Of a stretch of 64,000 nt of DNA, positions 24,780 to 32,386 are shown piece after piece. The stretch is from positions 8,866,001 through 8,930,000 of the forward strand of contig NZ_CP108053.1 in NCBI RefSeq assembly GCF_036173105.1. The letters are read 5' to 3'. Source of the DNA: Streptomyces sp. NBC_00287. Lineage in GTDB: Bacteria > Actinomycetota > Actinomycetes > Streptomycetales > Streptomycetaceae. Made by a program: the position numbers and the translations under genes. The notes under the pieces were generated by a model. That model did no database searches and was not told the DNA's origin. It saw only the letters and a program-made list of their open reading frames with translations. The first letter of the stretch is position 1. Every line of letters starts with the position of its first letter.

Positions 24780-26240
24780 ATGCCCGACGCCGCCCACCGC
24801 GTCCTGGTCGTAGGCATCGACGGCGTACGCCTCGACACCCTGAACCGGCTGTCCACCCCGCACCTCGACGCGCTGGCCGCAGAGGGCTTCCTCACCGAGA
24901 TCGAGGTGGACGCGGACACGCCCACCATGTCGGGCCCGTGCTGGGCGACCGTCGTCACCGGCGTCACGATCGCCCAGCACGGCGTGTGGAGCAACGACTT
25001 CACCGGCCACCGCCTCGACGTCTTCCCCGACTTCACGACCCGGCTCGCCGTCCAGGACGGACTGCGCACCTTCGTCGCCGCCGGCTGGCAGCCCCTGCTG
25101 CAATCCCGCGCCGGCGGCCCCCTGTTCGCCGCCCCCTCCCGGTCCGTCCACATTGCACCGACCGCCGACACCCCCGAGGCCTGGGAGCACTGCGACGAAC
25201 AGATCACCGACGCGGCGGTACGCGTCCTCGCCGACGCCCGCGACGACACGGCCGCCTCCTTCGTCTACCTCGGGGCACCCGACGAGACCGCGCACATCCT
25301 GGGCTGCGGCGAGGCCTACGAGGCCGCGATCCGCCAAGCCGACACCCGCCTCGGCCGCCTGTTGTACGCGGTCCGCTCCAGGCCGTCGTACGCCGACGAA
25401 CGCTGGACCGTCCTGGTCGTCACCGACCACGGCCATGTCGACGCGGGCGGCCACGGCGGCCGTACGACCGTGGAGCGCACGGCGTGGCTCGCCGCCGCGG
25501 GCCCCGGCATCGGCGCGCCGACCCGCACCCTGCGCCATGCCGACGTCGCCGCCCAGGTGTTCGCCGCGCTCGGCCGCCACCCCGACCGGCACTGGACGCT
25601 CGACGGGGTGCCCTTCGCGGCCGCCCCGCACGCCGTGCTCCTGGACATGGACGGCACGCTCGTCGACACCGAGTCGCTGTGGCTGCGCACGGTCCGCGAG
25701 GCCGCGCCGGGCATCGAGCCGGACGACCTGTTCCAGGCCCTCGGCCGCACGGCCGCCGACACCGCGGCCCTCCTGCACGCCGAGGACCCGCGGACCCTGG
25801 CGGCGGACCTGGAAGCCCGCTTCCTCGCAGCCGTCCAGCGCGAGGCCACCCCCCTTCCCGGCGCTCTCGAACTCCTTAACCTGCTCCAGGAGTTGGGCAT
25901 CCCCGCAGCCCTGGTCTCGGCGTCCTCACGCCCGGTCGTGGACGCGGTCCTCAAGACGCTCGGCGCCGACCGGTTCCGCACCACGGTCGCCGAGGGCGAG
26001 ACACCCCGCACCAAGCCCGCCGCCGACCCCTACCTCGCCGCCGCCCGCACCCTCGGCGTCGACCCCGCCGCCTGCCTCGCCGTGGAGGACTCGCCCACGG
26101 GCCTCACCGCCGCCGAGGCCGCCGGCTGCCGCGTCCTCGCCGTCCCCTCGTTCACGCCGATCGAGCCGGGACCCCGGCGCACGGTCCGCCGAGGCCTCGC
26201 GGGAATCGGCAGGCGGGAGCTGTGGGCGGCAGGACTGTGA
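24780..26240 (+). CDS. alkaline-phosphatase-superfamily phosphodiesterase fused to HAD phosphatase
   Basis: 486 aa bifunctional protein. Residues 1-280 are an alkaline phosphatase superfamily domain of the nucleotide pyrophosphatase/phosphodiesterase type: Asp14 (VGIDGV), nucleophile region TPTMSGPCW (Thr49), PDETAH, TDHGHVDAGGHGG with the metal ligands. Residues 285-470 are a HAD hydrolase of the beta-phosphoglucomutase-like subfamily: DMDGTLVD (Asp289/Asp291), SASSRP, TKPAADPY and VEDSPTG. Both active sites look complete. No signal peptide is present, so both act in the cytoplasm. A GGAAAGGA site precedes ATG 24780. The fusion suggests sequential cleavage of a phosphodiester and then a phosphomonoester on an imported compound, which is inference. 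Confidence 0.85.
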   Translation: MPDAAHRVLVVGIDGVRLDTLNRLSTPHLDALAAEGFLTEIEVDADTPTMSGPCWATVVTGVTIAQHGVWSNDFTGHRLDVFPDFTTRLAVQDGLRTFVAAGWQPLLQSRAGGPLFAAPSRSVHIAPTADTPEAWEHCDEQITDAAVRVLADARDDTAASFVYLGAPDETAHILGCGEAYEAAIRQADTRLGRLLYAVRSRPSYADERWTVLVVTDHGHVDAGGHGGRTTVERTAWLAAAGPGIGAPTRTLRHADVAAQVFAALGRHPDRHWTLDGVPFAAAPHAVLLDMDGTLVDTESLWLRTVREAAPGIEPDDLFQALGRTAADTAALLHAEDPRTLAADLEARFLAAVQREATPLPGALELLNLLQELGIPAALVSASSRPVVDAVLKTLGADRFRTTVAEGETPRTKPAADPYLAAARTLGVDPAACLAVEDSPTGLTAAEAAGCRVLAVPSFTPIEPGPRRTVRRGLAGIGRRELWAAGL

Positions 26241-26314
26241 CGCCGTAACCCGACATTTGTTCGGTGCACGTGGGCGTGCATACGATCGCCTCCCGTACGC
26301 CCCGAGGAGCCCGT

Positions 26315-27145
26315 ATGCCGTCCGCCCGCCGCCGTCTGCTGTACATCACCGACCTGGCCTATCCGGCCCGCGGGCGCCGGTACTGCGACGAGGACATCTT
26401 CCTCACCTCCCGGCTGCGCGAGGACTTCGACCTCGCGCTGTGCCATCCGCGGGAGGCGGCCCAGCTGATGGACGGCTTCGACGCCGTCGTCGTGCGCAAC
26501 AGCGGCCCGGTGCTGGAGTACCCGGCGGCCTACGAGGCGTTTCGCGGGCGCGCGGCCGACACCGGGGCCCTCGTCTACAACGAGCTTTCCGGGCGCGGCG
26601 ACATGGCGGGCAAGCAGTACCTGCTCGACCTGACCGCCGAGGGCTTCCCGGTCATCCCGACCGTCGACCGCCCCGAGGACCTGCACCGACTGCCGGTGAG
26701 CGAGCGGTACGTCGTCAAGCCCAAGCGCGGCGCGGACTCGATAGGCCTGGAGATCGTCTCCGCCGAGCGGGCCCGGGAGCTGGCCGACGTTGGCGTCCTC
26801 GTCCAGCCGTGCGTGGACTTCTCCTACGAGGTCTCCTTCTACTTCGTCGACCGCGACTTCCAGTACGCCCTGTACGCGCCGGACCCGGAGCGGCGCTGGC
26901 AGCTCCAGCCGTACGACGCCACCGGCGCCGACCTGGAGTTCGCGCGGCGCTTCATCGACTGGAACTCCATCGGCCACGGCATCCAGCGCGTCGACGCCTG
27001 CCGTGCCCCGGGCGGGGAGCTGCTGCTGGTGGAGTTGGAGGACCTCAACCCGTATCTGTCGCTGGACGCGCTGAGCGAAGAGTCGAGGGACGCCTTCGTC
27101 GTGGCGGTGAAGGCGTCCCTGCACGGGATGTTCAGCCGAGCCTGA
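26315..27145 (+). CDS. ATP-grasp domain protein
   Basis: 276 aa. An N-terminal pre-ATP-grasp region (LLYITDLAYPARGRRYCDED) is followed by NSGPVLEYP, YVVKPKRGADSIGLEIVS (ATP-binding lysine and Gly-rich loop), and VELEDLNPYLSLDAL, whose acidic residues and Asn would bind Mg-ATP. Such enzymes join a carboxylate to an amine, thiol or hydroxyl. GAGGAG lies 6 nt before ATG 26315, while a start further upstream would read through the spacer. It follows the phosphodiesterase-HAD gene by 74 bp and overlaps the 3' end of the convergent PL8 gene by 14 bp. The substrate is unknown. Confidence 0.75.
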   Translation: MPSARRRLLYITDLAYPARGRRYCDEDIFLTSRLREDFDLALCHPREAAQLMDGFDAVVVRNSGPVLEYPAAYEAFRGRAADTGALVYNELSGRGDMAGKQYLLDLTAEGFPVIPTVDRPEDLHRLPVSERYVVKPKRGADSIGLEIVSAERARELADVGVLVQPCVDFSYEVSFYFVDRDFQYALYAPDPERRWQLQPYDATGADLEFARRFIDWNSIGHGIQRVDACRAPGGELLLVELEDLNPYLSLDALSEESRDAFVVAVKASLHGMFSRA

Positions 27146-29555
27146 CCGTGATCCGCTGACTGGCGCCCGCGGTCCCGCTCAGGTCGCCGAAGGTGAGCTG
27201 GAGAGAGGCCCCGGTCGTCGCCGAGGTCACGGTGGTCGGCTTGGACGTCACCGAGGCGACCGCGCGGTTCCAGGTGAGCGTCAGGCTGGTCTGCATCCGC
27301 ATCGGATCGCTGACGCAGATCACCGCGGTGCCGTCACTCCGCTCGTTGATCATCACGCAGCACGGGTTGCTCGCGACGAGATTCCCGACGGTGCCGCCGA
27401 ACCAGAAGTTGACGCCGGTGAAGCCGAGCGAGGGAACTGCCACGCCCTGCTGGTCGTTGGTGTTGGCGAGGACGGTCAGCCAGCCGGTGGCGGCGGCCCG
27501 CGCCTGGGTCTGTGCCGCCGTGGCGCCCGGCATCAGCAGATAGGCGTAGCCGGCGGCGGTCGGGTTCGTGCCGTGGTCGACGTACATCGTCAGGTACTTG
27601 CGGTTCAGTACGGCCGTGGAGCCGCCCTTGTTGATATCGCTCCAGCGTCCGTCGCGCGCCTCGCGCAGCGCCTTGACGGTGGCCCCGCCGGGGAACACAT
27701 AGCCGCCGTGGCCGCCGATGTGCGCCCACTGGGCGCCGGTGAGCGTCTCCGACCAGGGATAGGCGAGCGGCTTGGTGGTGCCGTCCACCGTGAAGGACGT
27801 GTTGCCGGTGGGGCCGAGATTGCGGTTCTCGACGGTGGTCTCCACGGCCGTCCCGTCGGTGCAGCGGATACCGGCGCCGAGGCAGACCACTGTGTCGTCG
27901 AGGAAGAACCATGACTTCTTTGCCAGCAGCGTGGACTGAAGCCCCTTGAGGTACTGGCCGATCGCCGCCCGTTGCCCGTCCGTGGTGCCGCCCACCCAGT
28001 TCACATCGGGCAGGGAGGCGCCCCAGTCGCCGCCGGCCCCGTCCGCGAGCACCTTGCGTGATGCGGTGGTGCCGGGCAGCCGGTAGGGGTCGACGGTGGG
28101 CCAGAAGGCGTCGCTGTACTGACCGTTGCCGAAGGTGTCGCCCCACCAGTAGAGCATTCCGGAACCGGTGTGCCAGCCGCGCAGGTTCTCGCCGTTGCCG
28201 GTCTCGTAGTACGTGATCCTGCGGTCCGCCATGCTGAGCGAGGCCGCCCAGCCGGGTCTGCGGTGGGTGGCCCGGGCCATGTTGGTGAACAGCCGATGCC
28301 CGGTCGGCTCGGCGATCGAAGTGATCGTCGTGTCGTCCAGGACCGATTTGAGACGGGCCAGCTGCGGCAGTCCGATCGACGGGTTGTTCATCGGCGGGCT
28401 GTAGTAGTCGCGCTGGAGCCAGCCCTTCACCAGGCCGCGCCAGCGAGCGTTCTCGGTCGTGCTCGCGCCCTGTCCGAGCAGAACGACCGACGCGAGGATC
28501 GGATGACCGCGCAGGTGATCGTTCTGCTGGATCTGCTTGCTGTCGGAGGCGGACACACCCCGGCTGATCGCCCGGCCGGAGACGCCGTCCATCACGAGTC
28601 CGTTGTAGAGGAAGGGCGCCCACGCGTTCTCCACGGCGTCGAACACGATCTGCCGCTTGGTGTCGGTGACAGCCCAGGTCGATCCGTTGAGCAGTGCGAA
28701 CAGCATCCCGAGTCCGCCGAGCAGCACCGAGCCGTAGGAGCCCGTGTAGGGCACGGTGGTGTGCTGGATGAACGATCCGTCGGTGTACAGCCCGTCCCCG
28801 CCGGTGACATACGGGAAGACGGGGGAGAGGGCGTCCCGGGCGAGCGCCACCTTGGCGGAGCTGCCCCCGACGATGCCGCGCAGCGCCAGCACCCGGCACA
28901 GGTCGACGCGGTTGGCCCCGGTGCTGGTCCCGGTGTAGTTGGTGACCGCGGAGTCGGGCACGAAATGGTCCACCGCCGCGCAGTAGTCGGCGAGCTGCGC
29001 GGCGGGGAGCGAGTCGTACATCAGCACGCACACGTCCAACAGCGCCTGCGGGGCGCCGATCTGCCAGCTGTACCAGTTGCCGTAGCGGGTCTGGTTCTCG
29101 TTGTACACCTCGGAGTAGAGGTGATCGAGCCCGGTCAGAATGGTGGTCTTGAGCGATGCGTCGCCGGTCAGGCCGGTGCCGGGCTGGCAGTACGCCTGGG
29201 CGAGCGTGTTGAGCCGGTTGTAACTGGTGTTCAGGTTGCCCGAGTAGCCGTACGACTCCTGATCGGTGTCGGGTTCGGGGTCCGCGTACACCAGGTCCGG
29301 CCACAGTGAACCGGAGGCCGGGGCCATGGCGGCCTGCAACTGGCTCGCGGTGCTGCCCAGTTCCGCGAGCCGGCTCTTGAAGGGCTCGGCGGTGGGGGTG
29401 AACCCCTCGCCGAGCAGCAGCGTGCGCCACTTGGCCCGCAGCGTCGCGAACTCGTCGGCCTCCTCGGCTGCGCCGGCCGAAGTGGAGAGGGTGAACGCGA
29501 GAGCGGTAGTGGTGCTCGCGGCCAGAAAGCCGCGACGTGACCAACGAGTCGTCAT
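27132..29555 (-). CDS. Tat-exported polysaccharide lyase family 8
   Basis: 807 aa secreted enzyme. The Tat signal TTRWSRRGFLAAST is followed by a cleavable hydrophobic stretch. The (alpha/alpha) catalytic domain contains NWYSWQIGAPQALLDV, the key DGSFIQHTTVPYTGSYG segment with catalytic His and Tyr, and a C-terminal beta-sandwich region. PL8 lyases cleave hyaluronan, chondroitin or xanthan by beta-elimination. ATG 29555 has GAAAG about 9 nt upstream. The promoter holds an exact copy of the AACGATCGATACG motif found upstream of the hybrid regulator, so the lyase likely produces the oligosaccharides taken up by the importer at 20104. The exact substrate cannot be told. Confidence 0.88.
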   Translation of the reverse strand: MTTRWSRRGFLAASTTTALAFTLSTSAGAAEEADEFATLRAKWRTLLLGEGFTPTAEPFKSRLAELGSTASQLQAAMAPASGSLWPDLVYADPEPDTDQESYGYSGNLNTSYNRLNTLAQAYCQPGTGLTGDASLKTTILTGLDHLYSEVYNENQTRYGNWYSWQIGAPQALLDVCVLMYDSLPAAQLADYCAAVDHFVPDSAVTNYTGTSTGANRVDLCRVLALRGIVGGSSAKVALARDALSPVFPYVTGGDGLYTDGSFIQHTTVPYTGSYGSVLLGGLGMLFALLNGSTWAVTDTKRQIVFDAVENAWAPFLYNGLVMDGVSGRAISRGVSASDSKQIQQNDHLRGHPILASVVLLGQGASTTENARWRGLVKGWLQRDYYSPPMNNPSIGLPQLARLKSVLDDTTITSIAEPTGHRLFTNMARATHRRPGWAASLSMADRRITYYETGNGENLRGWHTGSGMLYWWGDTFGNGQYSDAFWPTVDPYRLPGTTASRKVLADGAGGDWGASLPDVNWVGGTTDGQRAAIGQYLKGLQSTLLAKKSWFFLDDTVVCLGAGIRCTDGTAVETTVENRNLGPTGNTSFTVDGTTKPLAYPWSETLTGAQWAHIGGHGGYVFPGGATVKALREARDGRWSDINKGGSTAVLNRKYLTMYVDHGTNPTAAGYAYLLMPGATAAQTQARAAATGWLTVLANTNDQQGVAVPSLGFTGVNFWFGGTVGNLVASNPCCVMINERSDGTAVICVSDPMRMQTSLTLTWNRAVASVTSKPTTVTSATTGASLQLTFGDLSGTAGASQRITVRLG

Positions 29556-29586
29556 GACGGCGCTTTCTAGCATGCCGTCGATCAAA

Positions 29587-29625
29587 CGCTCAATAACCTT
29601 GGCTGAATTGAGCGTATCGATCGTT
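29587..29625. promoter_or_regulatory. operator region of the PL8 lyase gene
   Basis: CGCTCAA (29587-29593) and TTGAGCG (29608-29614) form an inverted repeat with a 14-bp spacer. Overlapping it, CGTATCGATCGTT (29613-29625) is the exact reverse complement of AACGATCGATACG at 18823. This lies 30-70 bp before the lyase start. Confidence 0.65.
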
Positions 29626-29721
29626 ATGCGGTAGGGCGGCGGCTGAACCCCGGGGGTGGCGGTCCCGTATCACTCGTCGGAGTGATTTCGCCCCCGCGCA
29701 CGGGACGGAAGGAAACGAACC

Positions 29722-30339
29722 GTGGAGAACAACGGCCCACCCCTGGAACCGGCCCGAGTCCTGCGCCCCCGCCGCACCGACGCCCTCGCCGAGCTGTTCC
29801 GCGAGCCGGGCCAGGAGGACTCCGGCGGCTACGAGCCCGTCTCCCTGCCTGCCGCGCCCCACGGCTCCGAGGAGGACACCCAGGAGCTGCCACCCGTCCC
29901 CGCCGACTCCGGCGGTCGGCAACGGTCCGGCCGCCCGCTGCCCCGAGTCACCCTGGCGGCCGCCGTGACCGCCGCGGCCCTGATCGGCTTCGGCGGCGCC
30001 CTCGTTCTGCCGCACGATGAGGACGACAGCACCGCGCCCGCCCCTCCAACGGCGGTAACGCAAACCCCCACCGTCTCGGCCGCCGCCCCCGACCCCGACG
30101 GCCCCGGGACCCTCCGCGAAGGCGACAGCGGCCCCGAGGTCACCGAGCTCCAGCAACGCCTGCTGAGCGTCCCGAACGTCTACAACCCCGGCTCCACCAG
30201 CGGCAGCTACGACGCCACCCTCACGGAAGCCGTGGCCCGCTTCCAGCTCTGGTACGGCATCCGCGGCGACGAGACCGGCGTCTACGGCGACGACACCCGC
30301 CTCGCACTGGAGTCCCGGACCGCGACGTCCGGCGGCTGA
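29722..30339 (+). CDS. membrane-anchored peptidoglycan-binding protein
   Basis: 205 aa. A soluble acidic N-terminus begins MENNGPPLEPARVLRPRRTDALAEL with a Glu-rich region. One transmembrane helix (VTLAAAVTAAALIGFGGAL, near residues 76-95), a Pro/Thr linker and a C-terminal PG_binding_1 domain (LREGDSGPEVTELQQRLL through EAVARFQLWYGI) follow. It probably tethers the membrane to peptidoglycan outside the cell, with the N-terminus inside. GTG 29722 has GGAAGGA about 9 nt before it. Confidence 0.82.
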   Translation: MENNGPPLEPARVLRPRRTDALAELFREPGQEDSGGYEPVSLPAAPHGSEEDTQELPPVPADSGGRQRSGRPLPRVTLAAAVTAAALIGFGGALVLPHDEDDSTAPAPPTAVTQTPTVSAAAPDPDGPGTLREGDSGPEVTELQQRLLSVPNVYNPGSTSGSYDATLTEAVARFQLWYGIRGDETGVYGDDTRLALESRTATSGG

Positions 30340-30476
30340 GCAGACCCGGCCGGGCTTCTCGAACGCCGGGCAAGGGGTACGGAAAAGGGCGCGGACGGAC
30401 CGTCACCGGGCATCAGCATGGGCAGAGGGGCCCGCGCACCCGGCGCCCGCCCCGATCCGACCCGAAGGCCCACCCG

Positions 30477-30572
30477 ATGAACCGCATCCCGGGCCTGGTG
30501 CTGCCCGTCGTCTTCCTGCTGGCCCTCGTCGTGGGCGCCGTCTGGTACTGGCGACACCGTCACGACGACTGA
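30477..30572 (+). CDS. 31-aa single-pass membrane peptide
   Basis: Begins MNRIPGLVLPVVFLLALVVG and ends with a basic AVWYWRHRHDD tail. This is one clear transmembrane helix followed by a His/Arg-rich cytoplasmic end. GAAGG lies 8 nt before ATG. It is in the same direction as the peptidoglycan-binding gene, 137 bp downstream. Short proteins of this shape are common and usually unannotated in Streptomyces. No function is assignable. Confidence 0.45.
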   Translation: MNRIPGLVLPVVFLLALVVGAVWYWRHRHDD

Positions 30573-30584
30573 CCGCGACAGGTG

Positions 30585-30950
30585 TCAGCGTCGGTCGGCC
30601 AGGGCCTGGGAGACCGCCCGTACGCTGCGCGCGATGTGCTGCAGCTGCATGACCTCGGCCGCGTACAGCTTGATCGTGTGCTCGATGACCGACTCGGGCA
30701 TGCCGAGCGCGGGGAGATCGGCCCGCGCGGTCTGCAGCGCGGTGCGGGCGACCCGGATCTCCTGCTGGACCTGGAGCTGCGCATGACGGGCCAGCAGCAC
30801 GGGGTGGCGGATCAGTGCCGGGTAGCTGGCGTAGCGCGCCGGCACCAGTTCGCGCAGCCACTTGGCAGCCGAGCGCTCCCAGTCGTAGGTGCCGGGCGTC
30901 TTGACCTGGCAGGGCCAGTCCGACGTGATCCGCGTGGTCATCAGGGTCAT
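30585..30950 (-). CDS. conserved hypothetical protein
   Basis: 121 aa, largely helical, beginning MTLMTTRITSDWPCQVKTP and with a long amphipathic region (LQVQQEIRVARTALQTARADL, then VIEHTIKLYAAEVMQLQHIARSV). It resembles small Streptomyces proteins of unknown role; no domain is recognised. Convergent with the 31-aa membrane ORF. Its promoter is probably in the AT-rich stretch near 31189-31245. Confidence 0.6.
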   Translation of the reverse strand: MTLMTTRITSDWPCQVKTPGTYDWERSAAKWLRELVPARYASYPALIRHPVLLARHAQLQVQQEIRVARTALQTARADLPALGMPESVIEHTIKLYAAEVMQLQHIARSVRAVSQALADRR

Positions 30951-31326
30951 GGTGATCGCTTCCGGTGTGCGGCGTCGTGAGGGTGGTCCGACGAGGTCGG
31001 GGCGGCCCCGGCCTAGGGGATGACCGGGGCCGCCCGGCCGAGCACCCTGGGCGCCGACGCGGGTAGGAGACGGCGGCTGAGGGTGCCCGTCGCGGAGCCC
31101 GCGGGGCTGACGGCCTGCGCACGGCGGATGGGGTGACGTGCGCGGAGCGGACCGTCGGCCTGCTGCGGGCGGGTGCGGCGTGGAGAAGTATTTATATATG
31201 CCGTCCGCTTTGCAAGACGTATGAAAACATTCATGCTCGAAAAGGGGTGGAAGGTGCCCCTGTGCTCCGTTTTGGCGACGGTGGCGGGGGAGGCTCCTGG
31301 TCCCGGCTCGCGTCAGTGCCTCTGCG
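30951..31326. other. 376-bp spacer with an AT-rich island
   Basis: No gene is supported. Most is ordinary GC-rich sequence, but 31189-31245 is unusually AT-rich for this genome (TATTTATATATG, then ATGAAAACATTCAT, a 5-bp inverted repeat around AACA at 31220-31233). Read leftward it could supply a promoter for the gene ending at 30950 (TTGCAA with an AT-rich segment about 17 bp downstream). Confidence 0.4.
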
Positions 31327-32268
31327 TCAGTCCCTGAGGAAGAACTGGTGTTGGTCGGAGATCTGCTCGTACTCCTCGAGACGGGCCTGGGTGCGCTCGG
31401 GGTCGGCGTCGGTCATGGCCTGGAGCAGCGCCGCGGCCATCACGCCGGGCGCGGCGTAGGAGTCGAAGACCAACCGGGATCCGGTGCCGGTGGCGAAGAC
31501 GACGTCCGCCGAGTCGGCCACCGGGCCGAGCGCCAGGTCGGTGACGAGCGCGACCTTGAGCCCGGCGCTGCGCGCCACCCGCACGGCCGTGAGCGTCTCC
31601 TGCGCATGCCGCGGCATCGAGAACGCCAACACCCACGTGCCGCCCGCCTCGCGGGACTGGAGCAGCGCGTCGTAGGCGACGCTGCCGCCCCGAGTCACCA
31701 GCCGGACATCGGGGTGGATACGGCGCGCCGCATAGGCGACGTACTCGGCCAAAGACGCCGAGATGCGCAGGCCCAGGATGGTCAGCGGGGTCGAGCGGGA
31801 CAGCTCGAGGCCGACCTCGATCACCTGGTCGGGGTTGCCGAAGTCGCGCCGCAGGTTCTCCAGGTTGTCGATCTCGGCGTCGACGGCCGCCTGGAGTTCG
31901 TTGCTGCTGTTCTCCTCCGGCGCGCCCCCGGCCAGGGCGCCGAGTGCGATCGACTGGAGCTTCTCCCGTAGCGCCGGGTAACCGCTGAAGCCGACCGCGC
32001 CGGCGAAGCGGGTGACCGAGGGCTGGCTGACCCCGACCCGCTCGGCGAGATCGGTGATCGACAGGAACGCGGCCTCGGTGATGTTCTCGATCAGGTACTG
32101 GGCGATGCGCCGCTGCCCCGGGGACAGATGGGGTCCGTCGAAGAGCGCTCTGAGCTGGGAAGTCGGGGAGGCCTCCGCCTCTGAAGCGGTCTTCCCCGAG
32201 GTGATCGCGGATGCCTGTGCGCGTGCCTGCTGCGGCGATGGCACCGGTGCGCCTCCTTTGTCTTCCAC
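31327..32268 (-). CDS. MurR/RpiR family transcriptional regulator with SIS domain
   Basis: 313 aa. The N-terminal HTH_6 (LSPGQRRIAQYLIENITEAAFLS, then ERVGVSQPSVTRFAGAVGF) is followed by a SIS sugar-phosphate-binding domain (PLTILGLRISASLAEYVAYA; SMPRHAQETLTAVRVARSAG). Regulators of this type sense phosphorylated sugars such as MurNAc-6-P. No enzyme gene is adjacent, so the target is not visible. A rare-looking GTG start at 32268 gives VEDKGG; an internal start is possible since the first 35 residues look disordered. Confidence 0.88.
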   Translation of the reverse strand: MEDKGGAPVPSPQQARAQASAITSGKTASEAEASPTSQLRALFDGPHLSPGQRRIAQYLIENITEAAFLSITDLAERVGVSQPSVTRFAGAVGFSGYPALREKLQSIALGALAGGAPEENSSNELQAAVDAEIDNLENLRRDFGNPDQVIEVGLELSRSTPLTILGLRISASLAEYVAYAARRIHPDVRLVTRGGSVAYDALLQSREAGGTWVLAFSMPRHAQETLTAVRVARSAGLKVALVTDLALGPVADSADVVFATGTGSRLVFDSYAAPGVMAAALLQAMTDADPERTQARLEEYEQISDQHQFFLRD

Positions 32269-32386
32269 AGTGCCTCAACATAGCTCACACACCGTGCTGA
32301 CCAGGAGGTTGAAAGTGGGCATCACGGACCAGCGGAGCGCCTGCGGAGCGATGAGCCGCTCGGGATCTGAGGGATGACCACAACGC

